Of a stretch of 64,000 bases of DNA, positions 46,816 through 56,965 are shown in pieces. Positions within the stretch are counted from its first letter, which is position 1. Every line of letters begins with the position of its first letter. Location of the stretch: assembly GCA_963556195.1 (NCBI GenBank), contig OY744519.1, positions 111,065,645 through 111,129,644 on the forward strand, given 5' to 3'. The position numbers and the translations under genes were made by a program. This stretch comes from Sepiola atlantica (taxonomy: Eukaryota > Mollusca > Cephalopoda > Sepiida > Sepiolidae). The notes under the pieces are model-generated. The model saw only the letters and a list, made by a program, of their open reading frames with translations. It did not search any database and was not told where the DNA came from.

Positions 46816-47039
46816 GTGAGTCGATGTTAATGAAACACTAAAAAATGAGTCCTGTGTTCCGGAAAAAAAACGCCAATGAAATGCAAAAGAGTTGTAGATG
46901 CGTGATTCTGTTAAAGTAATAAAACATGCTTATTATCCAGAGCTACGTCTCTAACCTGAATAGATTAGTAAAAGTACAGAGCAAGAATGAATTTATCAAT
47001 GAAAGCAATCTAAACACATGAACAGACACTCTTTAAATA

Positions 47040-47047
47040 CGTGCAGC
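47040..47047. repeat. Left target-site duplication of the hAT element
   Basis: CGTGCAGC, repeated exactly at 49249-49256. Eight bases is the hAT standard. Confidence 0.95.
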
Positions 47048-49248
47048 CAGTGGCGTAGCTAGACCTTTTGCCGCCAGGGGCGGTAGTAAAATTTGCCGCC
47101 CCCCCCCCCCCCCCCCGGCATTTGGGTGCCCGGAAAATTCGTCCATGGATAATTCGCCCATGGATAATTCGTCCATGGAAAATTTTTTGCTAGGTAGGAA
47201 AACTGGTCCATTATTATTAAGGTAACATTATTCTTAATTTTCATACCTTGCGAAAATTAGTTCTACGGTATCTAATTTTCCTAAATTCAATTAAATTAAA
47301 ATTAAAATATGAAAACTGATTTTTAATATTTTTTATTCATTTGAGATTTTATCTGTTTTCCTTTTGTTTTAAGTAGATGGTGGGGGTTGCCCGGGGTGAT
47401 TTTGTCCGATCCCCCAGCTAGCAATTGTAAAGTTTACAAGGAGTTATAAAAAGTATGCTACAAAAACAAACGTTTGGACAGTAATAAAATTAATGAATTC
47501 AAACTTTCGCATCTAATGTTATTTCCTCTTTGATGTCGGTGTATATACACCCAAATATCCAACTTTCTTTTCGCACCTATTCGATAAAAAATTATATGAA
47601 AGTTCCCCTTACATTTTTTGGCACACTGGACCGGTTATTCTCGTTCTTTTCTGCATCTACACATCGCTGGGACATCTTGATTCAGTTGACCGGTCTAAGT
47701 ATCAAACGGACTGTGGATACTAGATGGAGTAGTCGAGCAGATGCTGTAGATGTTGTGATAAAAACAATAGTGGAAGTCGTCATTGCCCTGGAACAGCTCA
47801 CAGAAGAAGGAGAAAATGCAACCACAAGATCAGATGCATCTTTAATTCTCAACTCGGTACTATCGTTTCCGTTTCTTTTATTTCTGAACCTTTGGAAAAC
47901 TATTCTCCCAGAAATCAATGATGCCCAGAAATATCTTCAAAAAAAAGGGCTGGATCTGCAACAAAGTTCTGTCAGGCTGACGGCGTTGAAAGATTTCCTT
48001 CTTCAGAATAGAGAAAAGATAGTGGACACTGCAATAGACGAGTCAAAAACACTCTGCTCTGAAATGGGGATAAGCATGGAGCGTCGTATTCGCAAAAAGA
48101 AACGAATGGATGGTGAAGGATTGACTGATGCAGCGCTGAGTTTTGATACTGAGTTGAGACGGGAAATGCTGTCTGTCATAGACAGATTGACTGAAGAAAT
48201 ATCTTGCAGATTTCAACAAGTTCACAATCTTGCAAATAAATACGCTTTTCTTATACCGTCAAATCTGCTTGATGATAATTATGATTGTCAGCTTGGTGGA
48301 TTTGACGAAGATATAGAAAAAGAGAAATTCTTTGCTGAAAAGAAGAGGTTACAGTATGTTGTAAAAGCTTCAGAAAAAGACAAAATCGATGGACCTCTTG
48401 AACTTTTGAACTTTATACAAAGATACCAACTTGGGGATTCCGTCCCTAATATTGTGATCTTGCTGAGAATTTTCCTCACCAGAGCTATTAGCGTTGCTAG
48501 CTGTGAGCGCTCTTTCTCAAAACTGAAGCTCATAAAAAACTACCTTAGATCAGCAATGAGCCAGACAAGACTTACAGACTTGGCAATCCTCTCAATAGAG
48601 AGGGAACTTGTCGAGGAAGTGAATTTTGATAGAGTCATTGATAACTTTGCCGAAAAAAAGGCGCGAAAAATCTGTTTGTAAATTTTCAACCGACTTGATG
48701 CCTTGCGACAGTCCTCTCACAAAAAATAAATTTATAGCCTTATTTGCCATTCATAAATACATTTGTTTAAAATATATTAAAACTATTTTTAAAAGAGTTG
48801 AAACGTTATTAACAACAACAAATTTCTGAAAACCGAGCGATTACACACACGGATTTAAAAAAGCACCGATACAAGACGTTTTTTCTCTTCGGAGGGCTCG
48901 CCCTCTTAATAATAACATTATGAAGACAAAGAAAAGAAAACTACATCGGACTATTCTCTCCTTGATACATCCATGTTATTTGGCGAAAATTCGGACTTTA
49001 ACAACAACGACAAAAAAGTAAATAAAAATGATTTTATCATTTCATAACATTTTCAGGTTTTCAAATGTTCTCATTTAAATTTATTATTATATAAAATTAT
49101 AGTATAAAATTTCATATTTTTTGTTAACTTTTGTTTTTTTTAATTTTTTTCTCTACTTTCTATTTTTACCCTCTCAAAATGCCGCCCCCTCAGGTGTGCC
49201 GCCCGGGGCGGCCCGCCCCCTCGCCCCCCCCCCCTAGCTACGCCAGTG
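47048..49248 (+). mobile_element. hAT DNA transposon, 2.2 kb, internally deleted
   Basis: Terminal inverted repeats CAGTGGCGTAGCTAG (left) and CACTGGCGTAGCTAG (reverse complement of the right end) differ at one base. Exact 8-bp target duplication CGTGCAGC. Both subterminal regions carry CCGCC/GGCGG motifs (47069-47105 and 49183-49215), likely transposase binding sites. A 15-bp unit (ATTCGTCCATGGATA) is repeated three times at 47137-47181. The element carries one ORF on the plus strand and poly-C runs at both ends. An exact duplication and an intact frame suggest recent insertion. Confidence 0.95.
47533..48681 (+). CDS. hAT transposase, C-terminal part (ZMYM1/DUF4371-like) with dimerisation domain
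   Basis: 382 codons from the first ATG, no interruption. Residues around 30-70 (TFFGTLDRLFSFFSASTHRW, DTRWSSRADAV) match the core of the zinc finger MYM-type 1-like hAT transposases. The C-terminus (VPNIVILLRIFLTRAISVA, CERSFSKLKLIKNYLRSAMS, RLTDLAILSIE) is the hAT dimerisation domain, including the SCERSFS and W/K-KN-LRS signatures. Family members usually run to 700-800 residues with an N-terminal zinc finger and the first catalytic aspartates. Here that half is missing and the 480 bp upstream in the element have no long frame. The product could act only as a dominant-negative or DNA-free dimerising fragment, if expressed. Codon use looks ordinary. Confidence 0.9.
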   Translation: MSVYIHPNIQLSFRTYSIKNYMKVPLTFFGTLDRLFSFFSASTHRWDILIQLTGLSIKRTVDTRWSSRADAVDVVIKTIVEVVIALEQLTEEGENATTRSDASLILNSVLSFPFLLFLNLWKTILPEINDAQKYLQKKGLDLQQSSVRLTALKDFLLQNREKIVDTAIDESKTLCSEMGISMERRIRKKKRMDGEGLTDAALSFDTELRREMLSVIDRLTEEISCRFQQVHNLANKYAFLIPSNLLDDNYDCQLGGFDEDIEKEKFFAEKKRLQYVVKASEKDKIDGPLELLNFIQRYQLGDSVPNIVILLRIFLTRAISVASCERSFSKLKLIKNYLRSAMSQTRLTDLAILSIERELVEEVNFDRVIDNFAEKKARKICL

Positions 49249-49256
49249 CGTGCAGC
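49249..49256. repeat. Right target-site duplication of the hAT element
   Basis: CGTGCAGC, identical to 47040-47047. Confidence 0.95.
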
Positions 49257-49532
49257 TATAAAATAATAGTAAAAAAAAAATCATTCAACTCTTTCTGATA
49301 TAGTAATTTTTTAAAAATGAATGAAAAATGTTTAGTCTGTCTGTTTCACAGCATATCAATCATTTTGTGTTTATTTAATGCAAAAATTCACCGGTTAGAA
49401 ACGATTTATTATATATACTATTTATTGAACACAAGTTGCTATTTCATGCATAGCTGGAGGAAATTAGGATTTCATACCTTTTCCAAAAGTATTAATGCCT
49501 AAATAACCATAAAAGATCCGATAGGATATGAA

Positions 49533-49534
<2 letters not shown>

Positions 49535-49590
<56 letters not shown>

Positions 49591-49620
49591 TAGATAGATA
49601 GATAGATAGATAGATATAGA
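49535..49620. repeat. (AT)n then (GATA)n microsatellite
   Basis: About 27 AT units, then TAGG and GATA units. Artefactual frames cross it. Confidence 0.95.
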
Positions 49621-49904
49621 GATGGACATAGCCAATCGCATAGCCCACAGGAGTATTCACTAGGCCAATCACACACTTACTCCCGGTGAAAAAGACAAAT
49701 CAACAAGTAAGCTTATTTAAATGCATTTCATTAAATGGAAAATAAATCATATCAATGTTCTTCCAGCAAGAAGGTCTGTAGATTCGTCAGAGATTACAAA
49801 ATCTGACTCCGACTCCCGAGCATTCTTACGAGTCCAACTCGACTCCTTCCAAACCCCAGCTAGGCAATCCTGTTTATGAACCACCAAAACTTTATTGTTC
49901 TACT

Positions 49905-50175
49905 AGACATGGCCAAGTTGATGAAAGCGTTGATTAAGAGATATTCTAGAGTGAATTCTACTTAGAAGTTGTGAGTTCAATCTCTGATGAAGGAACTTCA
50001 GAAATATCATTTAACTTATTACTAGATATCTAAAACATAGGACGTAGAATGAGAGCATCCTAACCAAGTGGATAAAATAAAGGATTCAGTTTGAAATTCT
50101 CAAAAGACAAAAGACACTTGAAGAAGGCAGGAGAGTACAACGGTCACAACAACAGCCAAGATGAGAAGAACAGTG
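49905..50175 (+). mobile_element. tRNA-related SINE, second family, copy 2
   Basis: ACATGGCCAAGTTGATGAAA to GAGTTCAATCTCTGATGAAGG (B-box-like) matches 14988-15075. A downstream ATTCTCAAAAGACAAAAGAC, GAAGAAGGCAG block and CAACGGTCACAACAACAGCC, AAGATGAGAA match 15345-15445. A diverged CTTGAAGA copy of the hammerhead-like motif lies at 50112. Confidence 0.55.
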
Positions 50176-50451
50176 TGAGACATGGATTATTTGGGTTACT
50201 GTACTTATCTTGGATTTCCACATGGACCGGTGCCGCAACGGATATAAGTGCTAAGTAATAATCAGTTCTAAGTGACAGTCGTTACAGGTGATACGAACTA
50301 AGACTAAAACATAAAAATGACTTCTACTTGGTCATGACTGATGGAATAATGCGAACAATCTAGCCTCATGGATTAAATAAAAGGTGTAGTTCGAAATTCT
50401 ATATAGATTCCCGAGTTGTACATAAAGATTCTCAAGTTCAAAAACATGCCC

Positions 50452-50490
50452 CTGAAGAAGGTCGGAGGTTGCATCAGCCGAAACGTTGTG
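50452..50490 (+). ncRNA. Hammerhead-like hairpin
   Basis: CTGAAGA (50452-50458), extra A, GGTCG (50460-50464), loop, CAGCC (50475-50479), GAAAC (50480-50484), GTTGTG. Four of five stem positions pair. The following AGAATAACGTCCAAGATGAG is shared with 22405-22430. Confidence 0.45.
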
Positions 50491-50559
50491 AGAATAACGT
50501 CCAAGATGAGAATAGTAGTCCGTATAATTCAAATAATATAAATTATCAATCCTCATCTA

Positions 50560-51044
50560 AAAAAAATTCCGAAAGTTTGAGGTATTTAAATGATGAATAT
50601 TTAAATACTGGCCTAGTCACTCTCCTAAACTCGATCCAATAGAAAACGTGTCGTAAGGGCTGAAAGATTGGATTCATCAGCAAAAAGGTCAACGACTTTG
50701 ATGATTTTTAAGGTCATATGCAAGCATGTTCTGATTTGTTTTGTTAAGATGTTGTAAAGAGTATTAGAAGAGTTATAAAAAAAGTCTTTGACAATAATTC
50801 AGAGATTGTGTACTGTTGTTATTTGTATTGTTTATATGCAAAATGAGTATAAGTAAATAGTCATACTAAAACATTATTGTTAGTCAAGACACAATGCAAA
50901 TAAGTATTAAGATATAAAATCAATGTGAAAACGTCGTCCATCAGGTTGGAAGCATATTAATAAATTCATGCACAGTTTTATACATCTCTATTTATACAGT
51001 TAAGTATGTATATTTGTAAATATTTGTATACACAGGATTCACTC
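50560..51044. other. No recognisable gene
   Basis: AT-rich; no coding frame. GAACGTGTCGTAAGGGCTGA near 50645 (ATAGAAAACGTGTCG) vaguely recalls a mariner-type transposase region but is too short to call. Confidence 0.3.
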
Positions 51045-51500
51045 CTAAATTAATCAACCGATCATTATGAATTTTGGAACAAAGCTGTTAGGCGTATAAA
51101 TATTTCCAAAATTTCATTTTTTTTAGAGTATTTTAAAGAGATTTTAGAGGGCAAAATATAGGAACAACCATTGACTTGAAAATTCAAATATTTCAGATTT
51201 GCATTAAATTTGATTAGACACAAATTAAGCAAGATTCCCTGAAATCTAATTTCTTCTTAAGATTAAGCCTTAAACTTTAGATATTTAATGATACTAAACC
51301 TTATGTTTAGAATCCTTATTAACATTTTGATCAAAATCCATTACATGCTAAGCCTTAAACTTAAGAGATTTTCTAGAATCAAAATCATGTAATAGATTTT
51401 GATCAAAATAAGAACAAAGCTCCTAGACACAAGGTTTAGTAGCATTATATCTTGATTTTAATCTTCATAAAAGTGGTGCAAAATTGTTCTTTTCAGGAAC
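51045..51500 (-). repeat. Dispersed ~480-bp repeat, copy 2, with internal inversion
   Basis: Reverse complement of the 44395 and 61895 copies (GAACAAAGCTGTTAGG, CAGATTTGCATTAAATTTGA, GCAAGATTCCCTGAA). Its distal part (TGATACTAAACC at 51289, then GATCAAAATCCATTACATG) is then mirrored by CATGTAATAGATTTTGATCA and AAGGTTTAGTAGCAT (51396-51456), giving an imperfect palindrome not seen in the other copies. Confidence 0.8.
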
Positions 51501-52397
51501 AATTCATTTTACCCTATGCTGGACGAGTACTCTTCTAGTTTATATATAAATTAAATCTGTTCAAGGATTGAATCAACCATGAAACTGCAGTAAATAAGTG
51601 TTAAAATAAGCCACATTTATTATTTTTTTTATCTATGTATTAATCAAACTATATCGCCTAAATTTACAAAGAATTAATACTTTTTAGTTACTCTTAATCG
51701 AACATTTATTGAAATCAAAACTAAAATTCAAAGAAAATAAAAAGAAATTAAAAAAATCTTATTTAAACAAATTGTAAAAGTGACCTGAAAAATTGAAAGC
51801 ACGTTTTTTATTTGTTTATGTTTTAATGTGCATTGCCAGTTACAAGAGATTATTACAAGAAATTATAAAATTTATTTTACAATGACATTATCGTCTACTG
51901 TTTGCATCTTCTTTTTGCCAATATGTGTTATCTTTCAGATGCTTTGTTTAATAATTAAATTTACGTAAAATTTTTAGTTCCATTTTTCAATTTCTTCATA
52001 CCATCACAACAGGATTTTCTTTTAGACACGTCTATTTTCAACTCCTCATAATTTTACTGTCTATATTTTTTTGCTTATTAAAAATAGCCTTCATTTTAGC
52101 ACGAAAAGGTAAAGCATCTAACATAGTGCATTGAAGGGCTTTGATGTAATCTCATATGATTTCTTCTTTTATTTTAAGAGGAAGTTCAATTGGTGGTTTC
52201 TATTGTACCTCTACGGAACAGGGGTTGGTTTGCAACCTAAACCAACAAAATGTTTATGCTTTTCAAAATTGAGCCTCTGTTCTACGTCATAGGAGCTGGT
52301 AACAGGGTTAAGAAGTGGGAGTGATGTGTTTCTTGAAATACGATGCATCTTTTAATATATATTACATTTTTTCTCCTTAAGCCCTACATCATATATG

Positions 52398-52428
<31 letters not shown>

Positions 52429-52520
52429 GCCCCTTTTTTTTTTTTACTATTTCATGTATTGCACATATATTAAAAAGTAATATAATTTCGTACGTGTATA
52501 TATTTTCCGTATTTAGTTCA
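51501..52520. other. No gene; (AT)n at 52400-52428
   Basis: AT-rich, no credible coding frame. Confidence 0.4.
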
Positions 52521-52613
52521 ACAGTGAGTAGAGCTTAGTATTATGTTTCAGAATTTTTTAGATGAGGATTGATAATGTGAGTTATTTTGTTTATTAAAAC
52601 TGCTTAGTAGATG

Positions 52614-52760
52614 TATGAAAATGTATTTATGGCAAGTAAGCTACACAGAAACGTTTATGCTTCATTTCCGGGGAAATAATCAGATTAATTTCCTCATGAT
52701 TTCCTCCGAAATGAAATATGAACGTTTCTATGTAGTTTACTTGCCATAAATACATTTCCA

Positions 52761-52762
<2 letters not shown>
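52614..52762. repeat. Imperfect palindrome, 64-bp arms, next to (AT)n
   Basis: 52614-52677 pairs with 52699-52762; 8 mismatches in 64, loop 21 bp. Arms include GTATTTATGGCAAGTAAGCT and CATTTCCGGGGAAAT. A (AT)n tract begins 5 bp beyond the right arm. A single-arm relative lies inverted at 59551-59720 (AGCTTAATTGCCATAAATAT, CATCCGGGGATGAAA), also next to (AT)n. Confidence 0.92.
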
Positions 52763-52766
<4 letters not shown>

Positions 52767-52817
<51 letters not shown>

Positions 52818-53045
52818 TATATATAAATATATATTTATATATAAATATATATATTTATATATAAATATATATTCATATATAAATATATATATTTATATAT
52901 AAATATATATATTTATATATAAATATATATTTATATATAAATATATATATATAAATATATATATTTATATATATGAATATATATATATTTATATATATAA
53001 ATATATATATATATTTATATGTATATTAATATATAAAAATATATA
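52767..53045. repeat. (AT)n and higher-order AATATATATTTATAT array
   Basis: (AT)n to 52812, then about 220 bp of near-palindromic units made of ATATAAATATAT and ATATTTATATAT. It is almost wholly A+T and self-complementary at every scale. Confidence 0.9.
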
Positions 53046-53514
53046 AGCACAAACACACATAAGTCTATACATGAGCATTTATAGACAACAGTATCACTGC
53101 CAGAAAGTCGTGTTCAATAATCTATGGTTGCCTCCACTTCTTACATGGGATCCAATATTCCTCCGTATATGTGGATGAAGTAAGAATAGGAGGCAATGTG
53201 TAAATGCATGCAAGGATGCAGGAAGAAACTTCCGAAAGAGAATCATCAGGAAATCCGATGCAAGAAAATATTCCAACTTCAAACAGAAAATCTTTCTGTG
53301 AAATCCAAGTCGGATTTGTTTTCTCAGATCTTTCCACTTTTTATCAATGATGGCTCCTCCTCATCAAACAAGATATTTATAAACATTTGTTTTGATACCA
53401 ACAAAACACGACACACACGTTCCGTTTTCAAGTGATTTACTTTCTTTTTGACTTTCTTCACAACCGAATGGTGCCAGCAACAAGAGAGAGAGATTCTATA
53501 ATAAATAGATTCTA
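53046..53514. other. No recognisable gene
   Basis: More balanced base composition than the surroundings. Overlapping frames at 53094-53435 on both strands have no recognisable domain and none has convincing splice sites. Confidence 0.35.
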
Positions 53515-53539
53515 TAATAAAGACTAATGTGCATTTATT

Positions 53540-53584
<45 letters not shown>

Positions 53585-53945
53585 GTGTCTTCTATCCCGT
53601 CACGAAAAGGTTAGTGAGTAAAGCATGTACCTTTTTCTAGTCCTTGGACAAAACCATTTCAAGTTGTGAGGGGAAACAAGAAAACAAATAGCAAGTCAGA
53701 CAACCACCGCAGACTTACCCTGCTATATGAAATGAATTTAGAAAGAATCCTCGACTCTATAATAAAAAGTCAACAGTATTTTGTTTTCTTTAGATCATCA
53801 GAAATGATGATAATTTATGTAGAAACAATTAAATTACTAACGTAATTCTATGATTTTATATGAATATTTTAGCAATATATCTAGGTAGATAGATACATTC
53901 TCAATCAATATTGATGACAAAAAATGATGCTTCGCCCGTGTTCAT
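53515..53945 (+). repeat. Dispersed ~390-bp repeat, copy 2
   Basis: Colinear with 32510-32895. An (AT)n array (53545-53590) lies inside the first 80 bp at the position where copy 1 has ATTTGTATATAAATACATAT. Confidence 0.75.
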
Positions 53946-53990
53946 ACTCGCTTTTCATACTTTTTTTCATCAATTTTGATTGAGAATGTA

Positions 53991-53993
<3 letters not shown>
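53891..53993. repeat. Palindrome, ~38-bp arms, next to (TC)n(TA)n
   Basis: AGATACATTCTCAATCAATA (53891 on) is mirrored by TTTTGATTGAGAATGTATCT (53974-53993). Loop of about 26 bp (CTTCGCCCGTGTTCATACTC). (TC)n and (TA)n follow to 54050. It overlaps the end of the dispersed repeat, so the palindrome is formed by inversion of that repeat's end. Confidence 0.88.
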
Positions 53994-54050
<57 letters not shown>

Positions 54051-54053
<3 letters not shown>

Positions 54054-54630
54054 TACATTTGTATAGTTCAGTTCGATTCACATGAAAATCTAATTTAAAT
54101 TGCAAATTCCAAGCTCAATATTTAACAATTAAATAGAGCTTATGAATGTATTTATTTTAAGAGTTTTATTACATCATCTTATAATAATTTATGCTAAAAA
54201 AACTCAACAGATTTACATAAGTTTCCATAAAATCTGCATAGTAAACAATGGCTATTCCAGGAAGTTTTCTATTAAAAAAACAGATCCCTTTCTTCAGAAT
54301 CCTTCATTTAAGCCATAAACAGAAATGGTGAAATTCATCACGTCAAGAAAAAATAGAGTCAAAACAACAAGATTAAAATTATGTTTATCAGTCACTCCAA
54401 AAGACGATATAGTTACGACCGTGAAGAATGTTCAAAGGATCAAAAAATGTTTTTTTGTAAAGCAATCTGAAGATAAAGTCAAGATTCTGAGTTTTTTCAG
54501 TTGATTCAGAACCAAAACAAGCCTGTCAAAAACTACAATATAAACACACAAAAACTATATTTGTGAACAAGAACATAAGTCAGTCGTGAAACTGCATATC
54601 TCTGGCTGACATCAACGTAAATTAACAATA
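54051..54630. other. No recognisable gene
   Basis: AT-rich; no coding frame. Confidence 0.4.
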
Positions 54631-54633
54631 CAC

Positions 54634-54670
54634 CTGAAGAAGGCCGGATATCACATCGGCCGAAACGTAG
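54634..54670 (+). ncRNA. Hammerhead-like hairpin, best copy of its class
   Basis: CTGAAGA (54634-54640), extra A, GGCCG (54642-54646), loop of 10, CGGCC (54657-54661), GAAAC (54662-54666), GTAG. The core words CUGANGA and GAAAC and a perfect 5-bp stem are present, and ACGT after GAA is self-complementary, as a loopless stem III would be. The extra A after A9 departs from the hammerhead consensus. Confidence 0.5.
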
Positions 54671-54744
54671 TAGAAATATGAATATCAACAACAAAAAAAG
54701 ACAAAAACAACATAGATAATGACTAGTGAGTTTTCACACACCCA

Positions 54745-54830
54745 TCCTAATCCAGAGTGCCTCCCTCCTTTTTGGAGGAGTTATATTTTTCCCCACATTA
54801 AAAAACGACCCTGTGTCTAACTATACGGAC
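54745..54830 (+). mobile_element. U2-type SINE subfamily B, 3' tail fragment
   Basis: CCAGAGTGCCTCC, TTTTTTGGAGGAGTTAT-like and CCCACATTAAAAAACGACCC, TGTGTCTAACTATACGGACT match the 3' part of 46605-46690 in inverse orientation. The head is missing (5' truncation), which is typical of LINE-driven insertion. Confidence 0.75.
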
Positions 54831-56431
54831 TCATTCCTAAAAAATGCAGACAACAAAAAACATGAAGCATTTGTAAACCTGGTACAATGAAATATCCCCA
54901 TTTTATTTTTAGAATCCTTTTCTTCTTCTGATTAGATATAGAACAAAGCAATTCATCTTGTTAGTTTAAGTAAATTGAAATCAGATTTATTACCAAAGAA
55001 GAAACCGGAATGAAGATTATAATGAAAATAGAAAGAGAGAGAAGTCAAAATAATTAAAGACCTTGTGATTGATAGTTTCACTTATTTTGTGTGCGATAAA
55101 ATCAAAGTCAGTCTGGACAGAGATTGTAGAGAAGTTTAACTGATAAAAGTTTTTTTCAACTTCTTTGATTAATTCAACAATGAAGAAACGTCAAATAAAC
55201 TTTTTGGGGTTTGGCTAAATGATTAAACAGGCTGACTGTTATAAATGACGTCGAATGTTCCCTGCAAAATGACAGGATGGGTGCGTGATTATGGTGATGT
55301 ATACCGTCTTGGCTTAGGGAATCGGCTAACATAACACATTACATTAATTTCCCTTAACCTAAAGTATAAATGAAACCAAAAGTATGAATATAGAAAAAGA
55401 CGAATCGGCAGTTTCGAACTGAAACATATTTTCAAACAATGTTGTGGATATATCTTAAAGGATATAAGAAAAATAGATAAATGGCGGACGTTTTATTATT
55501 TAACTATTTAGATAAATTAAGTAGATTTTTAATTTCTACAATGTATGAATAACAAGATTATTTGCTGGTTGTCTGTTTAACAAAAATTAAGCAAATAAAT
55601 GCAGCAAATAATCATTCATATTCACATTACAAGAACCTAACTAGGGATGGGTAACTCTTCTAGTATACACATATAAGTGGGTGTGTTTATAAGTATGTAT
55701 CTGTTCAGGCAAATATTGTTAAATAACAGAGTATTTTTGTTTAATGAGGTTTTTCTTTATGTTTTCAATTTTCCGAATAATTCGTTTAGTATTTCGGTCA
55801 AATTGGTGTATATGATAAGTTCCGCGTGTTTTTTGCTCCATTTTATTTCATTTTTAAATTCGCTTTTTCTTTTTTCACGAGTACTTTCGATTTTATCTAT
55901 CAAATCATCATCAGGTGAGGTTGATTTGGGTGTGTTTACAATTATTGTATTTTACTATATAGTTTTTAACGACTTGTATTTATGACTTTAAAATGAACGT
56001 CTATAGCGATGAAATGTTGCATGTGAACGTGATTATGTGCAATATGCATACAAAATGCAAAAGAATATTGTCTAGCAGTAAAAAAAAAAAGTGTCAATGT
56101 TAATTACTACGTTAGACACTTTAACATTTTGTGATTTGTTTCGTAATCAATATCACTAACTGTGGGGTTTCTAGTTTTAATGTAAAAATTGCTTCAAGAA
56201 TTTTTTATCTTTTTATGTTGGTAAATATGTATTTATAGCGAAAGTTTTAATCATTCTACGAAACATGTAATTACTAAGTTTATTTCCATATTTATTTCTG
56301 TTTCTGGCTTAAATCGTTGCACACTCACAGACGTATCGTTCAGAATGGAATGATCTAATAACACCTAATAATTGTTCCGGTTATTTTTACTCAGTCCTCC
56401 ATAATAAGAATTCTTAAATAATTCTTTAATT

Positions 56432-56434
<3 letters not shown>
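54831..56434. other. No recognisable gene
   Basis: AT-rich. A frame at 55677-55985 is hydrophobic and unrecognised; no supporting signals. Confidence 0.35.

Positions 56435-56488
<54 letters not shown>
56435..56488. repeat. (AT)n microsatellite
   Basis: About 27 AT units. Confidence 0.95.
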
Positions 56489-56493
<5 letters not shown>

Positions 56494-56764
56494 AAGGCAT
56501 GACAGGGCACAATACAGTATGTATACATATATATTGAGTGTTTAATATAATTTTTAAAAAAAGTGTACTCGAGTCAGAATGAATCCACTTGCCAATTTAA
56601 ATTGCAATTCGTAGAATTAGCCAGGTGATTTATCTACTGACTTCACTAAGCCCGGACCCCGGTCCTACTGCTCCCAGCAGTGGCTACTACTTCTTCCCAT
56701 CAACCCATCATGTAAACCCAATATTTTCACGTACTTGCATGACATTTTTCTTAATATTATCATC

Positions 56765-56796
56765 CTGAAGAAGTCTTAAAATAAAGACGAAACGTT
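56765..56796 (+). ncRNA. Hammerhead-like hairpin with swapped stem
   Basis: CTGAAGA (56765-56771), extra A, GTCTT (56773-56777), loop, AAGAC (56784-56788), GAAAC (56789-56793), GTT. The stem sequence is wholly different from the 54634 copy yet still pairs perfectly, which is compensatory change. Confidence 0.5.
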
Positions 56797-56919
56797 GATG
56801 AATATATAAAAAAACATCCTTTTTGGTTTTTACTTTTTCATTTCCCATCACGTCGGATTACCTTCATCCTTCCTTTCTCGTACCTTTTATTATAGCTTCG
56901 TTTTTTTAAATTACTATTG

Positions 56920-56965
56920 AGTCACCACTTATCAAGGCCAAAAGCCACTCGATGACATAACATAT
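56920..56965 (-). mobile_element. LINE 3' tail fragment
   Basis: GAGTCACCACTTATCAAGG, then CCAAAAGCCACTCGATGA, the terminal block of the 14.1-, 22.1- and 38.0-kb LINE tails. Confidence 0.7.

Noticed and set aside
50640..50700. Mariner transposase relic
   Set aside because: Short suggestive wording only; no D,D-motif or terminal repeats found.
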